A stretch of 64,000 nt of DNA, from NCBI RefSeq assembly GCF_900182985.1, contig NZ_FXUY01000001.1:4351501-4415500 (forward strand), read 5' to 3'. Below are positions 49,448 to 58,400 of this stretch, one piece after another. The DNA comes from Pseudomonas helmanticensis. GTDB taxonomy: Bacteria > Pseudomonadota > Gammaproteobacteria > Pseudomonadales > Pseudomonadaceae. The position numbers and the translations under genes are program-made. Numbering within the stretch: position 1 is the first letter of the stretch; the number at the start of each line of letters is the position of its first letter. Under the pieces are notes generated by a model that was not told the DNA's origin, made no database searches, and worked only from the letters and a program-made list of their open reading frames with translations.

Positions 49448-50779
49448 TCAGCGCATGAATCGTAGCGCCAGACCCCGACATCCCTCGTTCACCCGTCCCT
49501 CGCGCCAGGCAATCTGCCCCGAGACAATCGTCGTACTCACTTGATGGCGAAAGCTGCGCCCGGCAAACGGCGTCCATCCGCACTGCGACAGAATCGGTTG
49601 CCGATTTACTGCCAGTGCCTGCGGCTTAACCAATACCAGATCCGCCCAATACCCCTCTCGTAAATACCCACGATCCGGAATCGCGAACAGATCCGCGACG
49701 CGATGGCTGGTCTTCGCCACCAGCGTGGATATCGGCAGAACGCCATCCGCGACCAGTTCCATCAATGCCGGAAACGCATGCTGCACCAATGGCAATCCCG
49801 AAGGAGCCCGCGCGTAAGGCTGCTGTTTTTCTGCCCACGTGTGCGGCGCGTGATCGCTGCCGATCACGTCGAGCCGATTGCTGTTCACTGCTTCGCGTAA
49901 CGCATCGCGATCGGCCTGGGTCTTGATCGCCGGGTTGCACTTGATCAGGTTGCCGAGGCTTGGGTAATCCTGATCATCGAACAACAAATGATGCAGACAG
50001 ACTTCAGCGGTGATGCGTTTCTGCGCTAACAGTTTGTCCTCGAACAACGCCAGTTCACGCGCCGTGGTCAGGTGCAAAACATGCAGACGTGTACCGTGAC
50101 GTTTCGCCAGTTCCACCGCCAGTGAAGAGGATCGATAACACGCCTCGGCATTGCGAATAAGGGGGTGAGCGGCGGGCGGGATTTGCTCCCCGAACAGTTC
50201 ACGCAAGTTGGCCGCATTGGCGTCGATACTTGGCGTGTGTTCGCAGTGGGCCAACAGGATCGTCGGCACCTCGGCGAACAGTCGCTCGAGGATCAGCGGA
50301 TCATCGACCAGCATGTTGCCGGTGGACGCGCCCATGAACACTTTCACTCCTGCCACTTCAGACGGATTGAGTGCGGCGACCGTGTCGAGATTGTCCCGGC
50401 TCACGCCAAAGTGAAAACCATAATTGGCCACCGAGGTGAGCGCCGCCCGACGCTTTTTATCTGCCAGCGCTTCGAGGGTGAGGGTGGCCGGATTGGTGTT
50501 GGGCATGTCCATGAAGCTGGTGATGCCGCCGGCGACAGCCGCGCGAGACTCGGTATAGAGACTGCCCTTGGTCGGCGCACCGGGTTCACGGAAGTGCACC
50601 TGATCATCGATCATTCCCGGTAGCAGCCACTGGCCGTTCGCGTCGATTTCTACCGTGGCGTTTTCGTCGTCGATGCTGCGCGCAATCTTGACGATGCGGC
50701 CGTTGCCGACCAACAGATCAGCATCAAACTCACGTCCCTCGTTAACCAGTCTGGCGTTGCGAATCAGCACGCTGCTCAT
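49448..50779 (-). CDS. pyrQ: Dihydroorotase, zinc-island paralogue
   Basis: This 443-residue amidohydrolase of pyrimidine synthesis has metal ligands in the family motifs DDQVHFREPG near residue 60, the carboxylated lysine in VAGVKVFMG near residue 145, HCEHTPS, VLHLTTA, and the catalytic GSDHAPHTWAEK near residue 300. It is the last gene of the folE2 operon. A spare dihydroorotase placed under zinc control is known in P. aeruginosa (PA5541, pyrQ), next to the same gamma-carbonic-anhydrase gene. Three bases separate it from that gene. Confidence 0.9.
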   Translation of the reverse strand: MSSVLIRNARLVNEGREFDADLLVGNGRIVKIARSIDDENATVEIDANGQWLLPGMIDDQVHFREPGAPTKGSLYTESRAAVAGGITSFMDMPNTNPATLTLEALADKKRRAALTSVANYGFHFGVSRDNLDTVAALNPSEVAGVKVFMGASTGNMLVDDPLILERLFAEVPTILLAHCEHTPSIDANAANLRELFGEQIPPAAHPLIRNAEACYRSSSLAVELAKRHGTRLHVLHLTTARELALFEDKLLAQKRITAEVCLHHLLFDDQDYPSLGNLIKCNPAIKTQADRDALREAVNSNRLDVIGSDHAPHTWAEKQQPYARAPSGLPLVQHAFPALMELVADGVLPISTLVAKTSHRVADLFAIPDRGYLREGYWADLVLVKPQALAVNRQPILSQCGWTPFAGRSFRHQVSTTIVSGQIAWREGRVNEGCRGLALRFMR

Positions 50780-50782
50780 GGT

Positions 50783-51343
50783 TCAGAACTCGTTCTGCAA
50801 GGCTTTGTAGCCGCGCACCAGATCGACGTTGGTGCGCGCCACATCCTCGGAAAACTCCGAGGCGCTGACGCTCACTGGCGGAAATAACGAGAGGTCGGTA
50901 TTCGGGCCGATGCGCGTGGTGGAGGGCACGTAGAAGGCGTCGGGCAAATCCCGCCCATCGACCACCGAGTTGTGCCGCACCACGCAGCCGTTGCCGACCA
51001 CGCAGTTAAACAACACGCTGTTGAAACCGATGAATACGCGGTCGCCAACCATGCACGGGCCATGCACGATCGAGCGGTGGGCGATGGAACTGAATTCGCC
51101 GATGGTCACCGCCGCGCCGGATTTCGAGTGGATCACCACGCCGTCCTGGATGTTCGAATTGGCGCCGATGGTGATCGGCTCCATCTCACCCGAGGCGTCC
51201 ACTTCGTCGGCACGGATCACCGCATAAGGACCAACGAAGACGTTCTCGCCGATCACCACTTTGCCGCAGATGATTGCCGTTTTATCGACGTAGGCCGACT
51301 CGGCGATCTGCGGTAAATCACCTGAAGGATTTTTGCGGATCAT
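50783..51343 (-). CDS. Gamma-carbonic-anhydrase-like hexapeptide-repeat protein
   Basis: This 186-residue left-handed beta-helix protein has hexapeptide repeats such as GKVVIGENVFVGPYAVIRAD, IGANSNIQDGVVIHS and VGDRVFIGFNSVLFNCVVGNGCVVRHNSVV. Histidines at ligand positions are visible (VIHS, IAHRSIVHG). Whether it has carbonic anhydrase activity, binds another metal, or serves only when zinc is scarce cannot be told. It overlaps the preceding substrate-binding-protein gene by four bases (ATGA). Confidence 0.85.
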   Translation of the reverse strand: MIRKNPSGDLPQIAESAYVDKTAIICGKVVIGENVFVGPYAVIRADEVDASGEMEPITIGANSNIQDGVVIHSKSGAAVTIGEFSSIAHRSIVHGPCMVGDRVFIGFNSVLFNCVVGNGCVVRHNSVVDGRDLPDAFYVPSTTRIGPNTDLSLFPPVSVSASEFSEDVARTNVDLVRGYKALQNEF

Positions 51344-52215
51344 GGTCGGCTCAGCGCGTCGTAAAGGGTGTTGAGGTTGTATTCGAACAGGCCGGTGAAA
51401 GTGCTGGCCGGGCCGCTCGCAGCGAGGGCATCGGAGTACAACGTGCCACCGATGTGCGCGCCGCTTTCGTCGGCGATCTGCTTGAGCAAGCGCGCATCCT
51501 TGATGTTTTCCATGAACACCGCTTTGACCTTGGCCTGACGGATCTGGGTAATCAGCGCGGCAACTTCGGCGGCCGACGGCTCGCGCTCAGTGGACAAACC
51601 CTGTGGCGCCATAAAGTCGATGCCGTAGGCCTGACCGAGATAACCGAAAGCATCGTGGCTGGTAACGATCTTGCGATTGCCCGGTGGCAGTGAACCGAGT
51701 TTGGTTTTGGCTTCGGTGAGCAGGGCGTAGATCTGCTTCAAATAGGTTTTGCTGTTGCGTTCGTAGTCGGTTTTGTTCGCCGGGTCGGCAGCGATCAACG
51801 CCTTGGTGATGTTGGCGATGTACAACTCGGTGTTCGCCAGATTGTGCCAGGCGTGCGGATCGGGAACGGTTTCGCCGTCTTCATCCAGCGAGCGCGGAAT
51901 CACGCCGTGACTGGCACTGATGACGGTCGCTTTGGTCTCGGTGCTGGTCACCAGTCGATCCAGCCACGGCTCGAAACCGAGGCCGTTCTTGATGATCAAC
52001 TTGGCGTTGAGTAGCGCTTTGGCGTCATCCGGTGTCGGCTCGTAGGTGTGTGCATCGGCGTCGGGGCCGACCATGTTGGTGATCTGGATATGCTCGCCAC
52101 CGACCTGATGGACCATGTCGGCGAGGATGCTGAAACTGGTCACCACCGGCAATTTCTCCGCTGCCGATAACGACATCGACAGCAGCAAGCTGAACAACAC
52201 GAGTAGAGCGCGCAT
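51340..52215 (-). CDS. Zinc-type ABC transporter, periplasmic substrate-binding protein (ZnuA-like)
   Basis: This 291-residue cluster A-I metal-binding protein has a signal peptide (MRALLVLFSLLLSMSLSA). Histidine ligands are placed as in ZnuA/PsaA proteins: DAHTYEPTPDD near residue 65, DPHAWHNLANTE near 130 and SHDAFGYLGQAYG near 195, with a late Asp/Glu. It lacks the long His-rich loop of many ZnuA proteins, so manganese or iron cannot be excluded. The start at 52215 is 11 bases after the permease stop. An upstream ATG at 52230 would overlap it as ATGA and add five residues. Confidence 0.87.
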   Translation of the reverse strand: MRALLVLFSLLLSMSLSAAEKLPVVTSFSILADMVHQVGGEHIQITNMVGPDADAHTYEPTPDDAKALLNAKLIIKNGLGFEPWLDRLVTSTETKATVISASHGVIPRSLDEDGETVPDPHAWHNLANTELYIANITKALIAADPANKTDYERNSKTYLKQIYALLTEAKTKLGSLPPGNRKIVTSHDAFGYLGQAYGIDFMAPQGLSTEREPSAAEVAALITQIRQAKVKAVFMENIKDARLLKQIADESGAHIGGTLYSDALAASGPASTFTGLFEYNLNTLYDALSRP

Positions 52216-52226
52216 CGGGAGACACC

Positions 52227-53093
52227 TCATTGGGATGTGAGCAAAGGCGGGCGGCGTAGCAGACCGTGAACCGGCCCGAACACCACCGACAACAGGTAAC
52301 CGACGCCTGCGACCAGCACGATGGCCGGGCCGCTTGGCAGCGAGTAATAGAACGACAGCAACAAACCGAACCACACCGAGAGGCAGCCGATCACGGCGGC
52401 GGTGGCAATCAGGATCGGCAGACGGCGACTCCAGAATCGCGACGCTGCGGCGGGGAGCATCATCAGTCCGACCACCATCAGCGCACCGATGGCCTGAAAG
52501 CCGATCACCAGGTTGAGCACCACCAGGGTCAGGAATACGCCGTGGGCGAGTGGTCCGAGACGACTGACGGTTCTCAGGAACAGCGGGTCGAGGGTGTCGA
52601 GCAACAGCGGTTGGTAGATCAACGCCATGGCGATCAGGCTGAATCCAGAGACCCACAACATGCCGGTGAGGGTCGGGCCGTCGACCGCCAAAGCCGAGCC
52701 GAACAACAGGTGAAGCAAATCGAGGCGTTTGCCGGCGACGCCGAGAATCAGCACGCCACTGGCGAGCGAGATTGGATAAATCGCGGCGAGGCTGGCGTCC
52801 TCGCGCAGGCCGGTACGACGGGTAATCCAGGCCGCGAGGCCGGCCATGCTCAGACCCGCGCCCAAACCTCCCAGTGTCAGTGCGGGCAAACTCAGCCCAG
52901 CAAACCAGAAGCCTAAAGCCGCGCCGGGGAGGATGCCGTGGGCCACCGCGTCACCGATCAGACTCATCCGTCGCAGGATCAAAAACACACCGAGTGGTGC
53001 TGTGCTGCAGGCCAATACCAGACCGCCGAGCAAGGCCCTGCGCATGAACACGAACTCATTGAACGGTTGCCATAAGTGGGCGACGGTGAGCAT
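52227..53093 (-). CDS. Zinc-type ABC transporter, permease (ZnuB-like)
   Basis: This 288-residue ABC-3 family permease has eight to nine membrane helices. It begins with FNEFVFMRRALLGGLVLACSTAPLGVFLILRRMSLIGDAVAHGILPGAALGF, the family signature with the coupling region. VVGLMMLPAAASRFWSRRLPILIATAAVIG near residue 205 is also characteristic. It starts one base into the ATPase gene stop (TGATG) and forms a complete importer with its neighbours. Confidence 0.92.
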   Translation of the reverse strand: MLTVAHLWQPFNEFVFMRRALLGGLVLACSTAPLGVFLILRRMSLIGDAVAHGILPGAALGFWFAGLSLPALTLGGLGAGLSMAGLAAWITRRTGLREDASLAAIYPISLASGVLILGVAGKRLDLLHLLFGSALAVDGPTLTGMLWVSGFSLIAMALIYQPLLLDTLDPLFLRTVSRLGPLAHGVFLTLVVLNLVIGFQAIGALMVVGLMMLPAAASRFWSRRLPILIATAAVIGCLSVWFGLLLSFYYSLPSGPAIVLVAGVGYLLSVVFGPVHGLLRRPPLLTSQ

Positions 53094-53761
53094 CAGGCCA
53101 CCTGTGTATGAGGTGTTTGCTGGATCAGCTCAGCGCTGGTGCCGAATACGCACTGGCTGTTTTTGATCAGCAAAGTCTGCGGGATGTGCTGGCGTACGGC
53201 GGCGAGGTCATGGCAAACCACGACCAGCGTTCGACCTTCGCCATGCCAGGCATGCAGGTGTTGCCAAAGTAGCTGTTGACCCAGTTCATCGAGCGCGGCG
53301 TGGGGTTCGTCGAGGAGTAGGACGGGGGCGTCGGTCAGGCTCAATCGGGCGAGTAGGGCGCGCTGTAATTCACCGCCAGAGAGGGCCATGAGTGGACGCT
53401 TTTCCAGTCCGCTCAGGTGCCAGTTTTCCAGTGCATCTTTGAGGCGTTGCGCGCGCAGCTGGGTTGAAAGTCGGCGGCCCCAAAATCCTGCCGCGATCAG
53501 TTCTTCCAGGCTGATGGGGAACTGACGGTCGAGGTGCTGTTGTTGGGGGAGGAAGGACAGTCCGCTTTGACGTGGAACACTGAGGGCGACGTTACCCGCC
53601 AAAGGCTTCTGCAATCCGGCAATGACTTTTAGCAGGCTGCTCTTGCCACAGCCGTTGGCACCGATGATCGCTGTCAGGCTGCCGTTATCAAGTTCTAGAT
53701 TCAGCGGTGCGGTCAGCGGTTGGCCGGGAGCGCCCCAACTCAGGGATTGGCAGCGGATCAT
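53093..53761 (-). CDS. Zinc-type ABC transporter, ATP-binding protein (ZnuC-like)
   Basis: This 222-residue ABC ATPase has Walker A GANGCGKSS near residue 35, the Q-loop FLPQQQHLDRQFPIS, the signature LSGGELQRALLARL near residue 128, Walker B VLLLDEPHAALDE, and the switch histidine in VVCHDLAAV. The wording matches the metal-importing ZnuC/MntB group. The start overlaps the folE2 stop by four bases (ATGA), so folE2 and the transporter are translated together. Confidence 0.92.
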   Translation of the reverse strand: MIRCQSLSWGAPGQPLTAPLNLELDNGSLTAIIGANGCGKSSLLKVIAGLQKPLAGNVALSVPRQSGLSFLPQQQHLDRQFPISLEELIAAGFWGRRLSTQLRAQRLKDALENWHLSGLEKRPLMALSGGELQRALLARLSLTDAPVLLLDEPHAALDELGQQLLWQHLHAWHGEGRTLVVVCHDLAAVRQHIPQTLLIKNSQCVFGTSAELIQQTPHTQVA

Positions 53762-54654
53762 GCTTGCTCACGCTGCCAGTGGCTTTCGGCGACGGCGTCA
53801 TGGGCATGCAAACTTTCAGCGTGAATCACGCGGAGGTGGAACTGGTTAACGCCAGGTGTTCGGCGAAGAGCGAGATTCAGTCGGCGCGCGGCGTCTTCAC
53901 AAAACATCAGGTTTTGGCCGTTGGCGAGGGCAAAGGCTTGTTCGTCTGCACGTTTTACTGCGGTTTGCACGGCGGTACCGAGGGCGGTTTCGGCGTCGTT
54001 GATGATGACACTAAGGGGCAATTCATCAACGAACTCGTCGAGGTGAAGATGCAGTTGTGCCGTGCTGCGTTGGCTGTGCGGTGTGGCGACGATGCCTTGG
54101 CTGGAGCCGAGCCATGCCAAAACGTCTGCGTGCTGGAGGGCTTTGTTGGCGAAGTCGTCGATGAATTGTTGCTGGATCAACTGTCGTGCTAACGCTGCGG
54201 AGCAGGGGCATGTTGAGGAGTAGGGCACTTCAATTTTAAGTTCCACGTGGAACATCTTGTTCTTCAGGCTTGCTGAAATCGTTGCCGGATAGGACTTCCA
54301 ACCGGCCAATGGACTGATCAGCGCGGGACGTTTCAACAGCAAATCGGTGTGGATATTCAGATAGGCCCGGTTGGACAACCCTTCGTGGCTTTGCAGAAAA
54401 CGCGTTAGAACCTGGTGCATCAGGGCAGGAGAAAGGCTCTCTTGTTCGAGCGCTTCCAGAGCCAGATAGAGCCGCGACATATGAATCCCACGAGCCTCGC
54501 CGTCATCAAGACTCACCCCGGCATCCGCCTTCGCACTCAAGCGTTGACCTTCCAACAAGATTGGTAAAGCGATGCCGCGCATCCCCACCCATTCGAGTGG
54601 CAAGGCTTGGCGAGCCGACTGCGCGGCGATATCCGGAAGTGTCAGCGAATTCAT
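53758..54654 (-). CDS. folE2: Zinc-independent GTP cyclohydrolase FolE2 (type IB)
   Basis: This 298-residue enzyme makes dihydroneopterin triphosphate for folate synthesis. The type IB family works with metals other than zinc and is commonly expressed under zinc limitation. Landmarks are LPLEWVGMRGIALPI near the start, KIEVPYSSTCPCSAALARQLI with the catalytic cysteine region near residue 140, and a C-terminal FCEDAARRLNLALRRTPGVNQFHLRVIHAESLHAHDA. It is the first gene of a six-gene operon. The Zur-type box at 54685 begins 31 bases upstream of its start. A parS site lies inside it. Confidence 0.93.
   Translation of the reverse strand: MNSLTLPDIAAQSARQALPLEWVGMRGIALPILLEGQRLSAKADAGVSLDDGEARGIHMSRLYLALEALEQESLSPALMHQVLTRFLQSHEGLSNRAYLNIHTDLLLKRPALISPLAGWKSYPATISASLKNKMFHVELKIEVPYSSTCPCSAALARQLIQQQFIDDFANKALQHADVLAWLGSSQGIVATPHSQRSTAQLHLHLDEFVDELPLSVIINDAETALGTAVQTAVKRADEQAFALANGQNLMFCEDAARRLNLALRRTPGVNQFHLRVIHAESLHAHDAVAESHWQREQA
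54239..54254. other. parS partition site 2
   Basis: AGTTCCACGTGGAACA, identical to the site at 40948, inside folE2 (coding on the opposite strand). It sits 13.3 kb from the first site and 0.9 kb from the third. Confidence 0.88.
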
Positions 54655-54684
54655 GTTCGGAACCATCGTGTTGATTAAATTAGA

Positions 54685-54699
54685 TGTTACATTATAACA
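54685..54699. promoter_or_regulatory. Zur-type operator between folE2 and the amidase gene
   Basis: TGTTACA-T-TATAACA is a 15-bp palindrome with a single asymmetric base pair, matching the zinc uptake regulator pattern TGTTATA-N-TATAACA. On the minus strand it contains TATAAT, a perfect -10 hexamer, so bound repressor would cover the folE2 promoter. The amidase gene on the other side starts 40 bases away. Confidence 0.82.
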
Positions 54700-54738
54700 A
54701 TACAAATCACGACGCCTTTTTCATGAACAGGCTTTCAT

Positions 54739-55941
54739 ATGCACAGACGCCATCTGCTTAATCTGATTCTGGCCAGCGCGGCCTTCGCCCTTCCTTTCAG
54801 TGCTTCGGCCACGCAGATTCGCAGCGCGCGACTCTGGCGGTCTGATGAGAAGCTGCGATTGGTCTTCGATTTAAGTGGGCCGGTGCGCTACAAAACCTTC
54901 GCTCTCAGTGCTCCAGATCGACTGATTATTGATGTGGCGGGTGCAGATTTGAGCGGTGACTTCAGCCAATTGGCGTTGAGTGGAACGGTGATCCGTTCGA
55001 TTCGATCCGGACTTTTTGGTCGAGGTGATACGCGTATCGTTCTCGATCTGAACGGCCCGGTACTGCTGAACAGCTTTCTTTTAGCGCCTCAAGATGGCCA
55101 GAGTCATCGTCTGGTGATGGATTTGGTCAGTGCGAAAACGGCGTCAATGGTGCCAATGGTTCCACGTGAAACACCCAAAATTAGCACGCATCCGAAACGC
55201 GACATCATCGTAGTAGTGGATCCAGGGCATGGTGGAAAGGATCCCGGAGCAGTCGGCGCCAAGGGTGAGCGTGAAAAAGATGTGGTGCTGTCCATCGCTC
55301 AATTACTCGCCAAACGCCTGAAAAAAGAGAACGGCTTTGATGTGAAGCTGGTGCGTAACGACGATTTTTTCGTTCCATTACGCAAGCGCGTAGAGATCGC
55401 CCGTCAGCACAAAGCCGACATGTTTATCTCGGTGCATGCCGATGCGGCACCACGGCTGACGGCTTCTGGCGCCTCGGTGTATTGCCTGTCTGAAGGTGGT
55501 GCAACCTCGGCGACGGCTCGTTTCATGGCGCAGCGAGAGAATGGTGCGGATCTGCTCGGCGCCACCAGTCTGCTTAATCTGAAGGATAAGGATCCGATGC
55601 TCGCCGGGGTGATTCTCGACATGTCGATGAATGCGACGATTGCCGCCAGTTTGCAGCTCGGCAGCACGGTGCTGGGCAGCCTTGCCGGCATCACCACGCT
55701 GCATCAGAAGCGCGTGGAACAGGCGGGTTTTGCAGTGCTGAAATCGCCAGATGTGCCCTCGATCCTGGTGGAAACAGGCTTCATTTCCAATGCGCGCGAC
55801 AGTCAGCGGCTAGTGACGGCGCGACATCAACAAGCGGTAGCGAACGGTTTATTCGAAGGTTTACAGCGCTACTTTGAAAAGAATCCGCCGATCGACAGCT
55901 ACCTTGCCTGGCAGCAAGAACAGCGCAAAGCGCAGGTCTAG
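54739..55941 (+). CDS. N-acetylmuramoyl-L-alanine amidase (AmiC-type)
   Basis: This 400-residue periplasmic cell-wall amidase cuts the bond between MurNAc and the peptide. The signal MHRRHLLNLILASAAFALPFSASA has twin arginines, compatible with Tat export as in AmiA/AmiC. An AMIN domain (about 26-125) targets it to the septum. The Amidase_3 domain (about 150-390) contains the zinc ligands of VVVDPGHGGKDPGAVG (His) and downstream Glu and His, for example FISVHADAAP, plus PSILVETGFISNARD. It is divergent from folE2 across a Zur-type box. The P. aeruginosa counterpart is at the same place (PA5538). Its stop shares CTAG with the convergent small gene. Confidence 0.93.
   Translation: MHRRHLLNLILASAAFALPFSASATQIRSARLWRSDEKLRLVFDLSGPVRYKTFALSAPDRLIIDVAGADLSGDFSQLALSGTVIRSIRSGLFGRGDTRIVLDLNGPVLLNSFLLAPQDGQSHRLVMDLVSAKTASMVPMVPRETPKISTHPKRDIIVVVDPGHGGKDPGAVGAKGEREKDVVLSIAQLLAKRLKKENGFDVKLVRNDDFFVPLRKRVEIARQHKADMFISVHADAAPRLTASGASVYCLSEGGATSATARFMAQRENGADLLGATSLLNLKDKDPMLAGVILDMSMNATIAASLQLGSTVLGSLAGITTLHQKRVEQAGFAVLKSPDVPSILVETGFISNARDSQRLVTARHQQAVANGLFEGLQRYFEKNPPIDSYLAWQQEQRKAQV
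55158..55173. other. parS partition site 3
   Basis: GGTTCCACGTGAAACA contains GTTCCACGTGAAAC, which differs from the two upstream sites at one arm base. It is inside the amidase gene, between its two domains. Confidence 0.75.
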
Positions 55942-56315
55942 CAGCCAGTAATCCGGCTGCAAGTGAACTTTGCACTGCTTCCACCAGAGCTGGAGAAGCG
56001 ATTGATGGTCGTCCAGCCGACACGCCGGGTGTATCCCACCCAGGCTTCTCCATCAGAAGCGATGCCAGTGAAAAACGTCAGCTGCCCGAAACGGCTGTTG
56101 GTCTGTGCCCAATAACGCTGGCCATTTCTTTCAAATCCACGCAGATACAGCGTGCTGCCGACAGTGTTGACGCTGTAAGCGTTGCCATCGGCATCGACGC
56201 ACGCCAGCAGATTCGCACTACGAGTGCAGCTCGCGAGCGCTGGTAACTGCGCTGAGGCATGCCCGACGACCAAAAAACCAAGGCTCAACAACGTGCATTT
56301 CAACGCGTTTCTCAT
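55938..56315 (-). CDS. Small exported protein of unknown function
   Basis: This 125-residue protein has a signal peptide (MRNALKCTLLSLGFLVVGHASA, residues 1-22). The mature part has four cysteines (ASCTRSANLLACVDADG and a C-terminal FTCSRITGC) and aromatic-rich beta-type sequence (YLRGFERNGQRYWAQTNSRFGQLTFFTG). I do not recognise a family. It starts 80 bases from the Zur-type box at 56395, facing away from zigA, so it may belong to the zinc response. I chose ATG 56315 over TTG 56327. Confidence 0.7.
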   Translation of the reverse strand: MRNALKCTLLSLGFLVVGHASAQLPALASCTRSANLLACVDADGNAYSVNTVGSTLYLRGFERNGQRYWAQTNSRFGQLTFFTGIASDGEAWVGYTRRVGWTTINRFSSSGGSSAKFTCSRITGC

Positions 56316-56394
56316 GGGGTTTTCCAAGTATTGCAGAAAGTCAGCTTCCTGCTCTTTGTCGCTCAGGACAAGAGTGGGGCTGGTCTATTTATAT

Positions 56395-56409
56395 TGTTAT
56401 ACTATAACA
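56395..56409. promoter_or_regulatory. Zur-type operator upstream of zigA
   Basis: TGTTATA-C-TATAACA is a perfect 15-bp palindrome, with A/T-rich flanks (ATTTAT on the left, TAAATAG on the right). TATACT inside it is a good plus-strand -10. It is 128 bases from zigA and 80 from the small exported-protein gene. Confidence 0.85.
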
Positions 56410-56536
56410 TAAATAGAAACTGAGCCTAAGCGGGCCGATTTCAAGCGTTTATCTTCAGCGAACCCCTCGCATGAAGCACCAAAACGCCATGCGCTGACAA
56501 AAGCGTCAATCGGCTGCGTTCCATGAGGATTATCCA

Positions 56537-57742
56537 ATGTCAGCCGAATTGCCCGTCACCGTACTTTCAGGATTTCTTGGTGCTGGAAAAAGTACGCTTT
56601 TAAATTACGTACTACGTAATCGCAAGGGTTTGCGCGTAGCAGTCATCATCAATGATATGAGCGAGATCAACATCGATGGCAGCGAAGTCCAGCGTGATGT
56701 CAGCCTTAATCGCGCAGAAGAAAAAATTGTCGAGATGAGCAACGGCTGTATCTGCTGTACGTTACGTGAAGACTTGCTTGAGGAAGTCAGCAAACTCGCT
56801 CGAGAGGGCCGCTTCGATTATTTGCTGATCGAGTCCACCGGAATCTCCGAGCCGCTACCGGTCGCAGAAACCTTCACCTTCCGCGATGAGCACGGGCAGA
56901 GTCTCTCTGACATCGCTCGGCTCGACACCATGGTCACTGTGGTCGACGGGGTGAATTTTCTACCGGACTACCAGGCGGCCGAAAGCCTCGCGTCCCGTGG
57001 CGAAATCCTCGGCGAGGAAGACGAACGTTCGATCACCGATCTGTTGATCGAACAAATCGAGTTCGCTGACGTACTGTTGATCAGCAAGATCGACCTGATT
57101 AGCCAGCCCGAACGTGAGGAGTTGATCGCCATCCTCAAACGCCTTAATGCCCACGCCGAAATCATCCCGATGGTGATGGGCGAGGTGCCATTGGAGAAGA
57201 TCCTTAACACCGGGCGATTCGACTTCGATAAAGCCGCCCAGGCACCGGGCTGGCTGCAAGAGTTACGCGGTGAACATGTGCCGGAAACCGACGAATACGG
57301 CATCGCATCGACGGCCTATCGCGCGCGCCGACCGTTTCACCCGCAACGCTTCTTCAACTTCATCGACCGTCCGTGGCTGAACGGCAAATTGCTCCGCTCC
57401 AAAGGTTTTTTCTGGTTGGCGAGCAAACCTACAGACGCCGGTAGCTGGTCGCAGGCCGGCGGTTTGATGCGTCACGGTTTTGCTGGTCGCTGGTGGCGTT
57501 TCGTGCCGAAAAACCAGTGGCCAGAGGATCAGGAAAGCACCGCGGCCATCATGGAAAACTGGGCGCCGAGCGTAGGAGATTGTCGTCAGGAGTTGGTATT
57601 CATCGGGCAGAACATCGATTTCCTACAACTTTCCAATGAACTCGATGCCTGCCTGCTCACCGATGACGAAATGACCCAGGGTGTCGAGGGCTGGCGATCG
57701 CTGCCGGATCCGTTCGGCCCTTGGCATGAAGAGGCTGCCTGA
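56537..57742 (+). CDS. zigA: COG0523 zinc metallochaperone GTPase (ZigA/CobW family)
   Basis: This 401-residue GTPase has Walker [10 protein letters not shown] at residues 12-20, the metal-binding CxCC motif in [16 protein letters not shown] near residue 72, ESTGISEP (Walker B region) and the base-specificity SKID near residue 180. The CobW C-terminal domain (about 270-395) includes [13 protein letters not shown] and [18 protein letters not shown] sequence ([13 protein letters not shown]). Such proteins deliver zinc to client enzymes during starvation. A Zur-type box precedes it, and it overlaps the DUF1826 gene by one base. Confidence 0.9.
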   Translation: MSAELPVTVLSGFLGAGKSTLLNYVLRNRKGLRVAVIINDMSEINIDGSEVQRDVSLNRAEEKIVEMSNGCICCTLREDLLEEVSKLAREGRFDYLLIESTGISEPLPVAETFTFRDEHGQSLSDIARLDTMVTVVDGVNFLPDYQAAESLASRGEILGEEDERSITDLLIEQIEFADVLLISKIDLISQPEREELIAILKRLNAHAEIIPMVMGEVPLEKILNTGRFDFDKAAQAPGWLQELRGEHVPETDEYGIASTAYRARRPFHPQRFFNFIDRPWLNGKLLRSKGFFWLASKPTDAGSWSQAGGLMRHGFAGRWWRFVPKNQWPEDQESTAAIMENWAPSVGDCRQELVFIGQNIDFLQLSNELDACLLTDDEMTQGVEGWRSLPDPFGPWHEEAA

Positions 57743-58386
57743 TGCTCGCCCTCAAACTGCAGCAAAACCGCACCCGTCATCAGCATCAAGGCCCTACGCC
57801 GAAAGCGCTGACACGAATTCTGCATGACGACACCAACCTGGCTGTCTGGCAGCGTCAACTGCCATTGCACATCAGCGATTTCGCCAAGTTGCTGCTGTCG
57901 CTGAACGAGCCTTTGGCAGAATCATTGTGTCTGGAGTTGCCGGAGGAAGACGCCGAGCCTGATCTGACCGGGTTGGCTTGCGGGTTCAGAGATCTCGCGG
58001 GTTATGAAGGTTTTATCGCCGACTTGAAATGGCTGGTCAGCGCCTTCGCCTGCTTACTCGGAGCCAAGCAAATCGGCCTGCGTCTGCGAGTGCTCGATAA
58101 GGCCATGTGCCCGCGTTTTCACGTCGATCATGTGCCGGTGCGGCTGATCACCACGTACGCCGGCGTCGGCAGCCAATGGCTCAAGGAAGGTGCGATGGAC
58201 CGCCAGCAATTGGGGCAGGCCAACGCCGAGCCGTATGCGAAAATCGAGCAACTCGACAGTGGCGACGTCGCTCTATTGAAAGGCGAGAAATGGCATGGTA
58301 ATGAAGGCTTCGGTCTGATCCATCGCTCGCCGCAACCGGCGGCAGGCGAACGTCGACTGATACTCACCCTGGACTGGCTCGGCTAA
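57742..58386 (+). CDS. DUF1826 family protein
   Basis: This 214-residue protein is coupled to zigA by a one-base overlap (TGATG). The conserved core is GAKQIGLRLRVLDKAMCPRFHVDHVPVRLITTYAGVGSQWL near residue 110, with a Cys and two His resembling a metal site. GDVALLKGEKWHGNEGFGLIHRSPQP near residue 170 looks like a cupin- or dioxygenase-type end. The family is regularly found beside COG0523 genes in zinc-responsive loci; its biochemical role is not known. Confidence 0.85.
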   Translation: MLALKLQQNRTRHQHQGPTPKALTRILHDDTNLAVWQRQLPLHISDFAKLLLSLNEPLAESLCLELPEEDAEPDLTGLACGFRDLAGYEGFIADLKWLVSAFACLLGAKQIGLRLRVLDKAMCPRFHVDHVPVRLITTYAGVGSQWLKEGAMDRQQLGQANAEPYAKIEQLDSGDVALLKGEKWHGNEGFGLIHRSPQPAAGERRLILTLDWLG

Positions 58387-58400
58387 CGCCTATAGACGTC

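Noticed and set aside
53568..53583. Possible parS site (GACGTGGAACAC) in the ZnuC-like gene
   Set aside because: The left arm is wrong at four of eight positions, so it is a half-site at most, although it lies near true parS sites.
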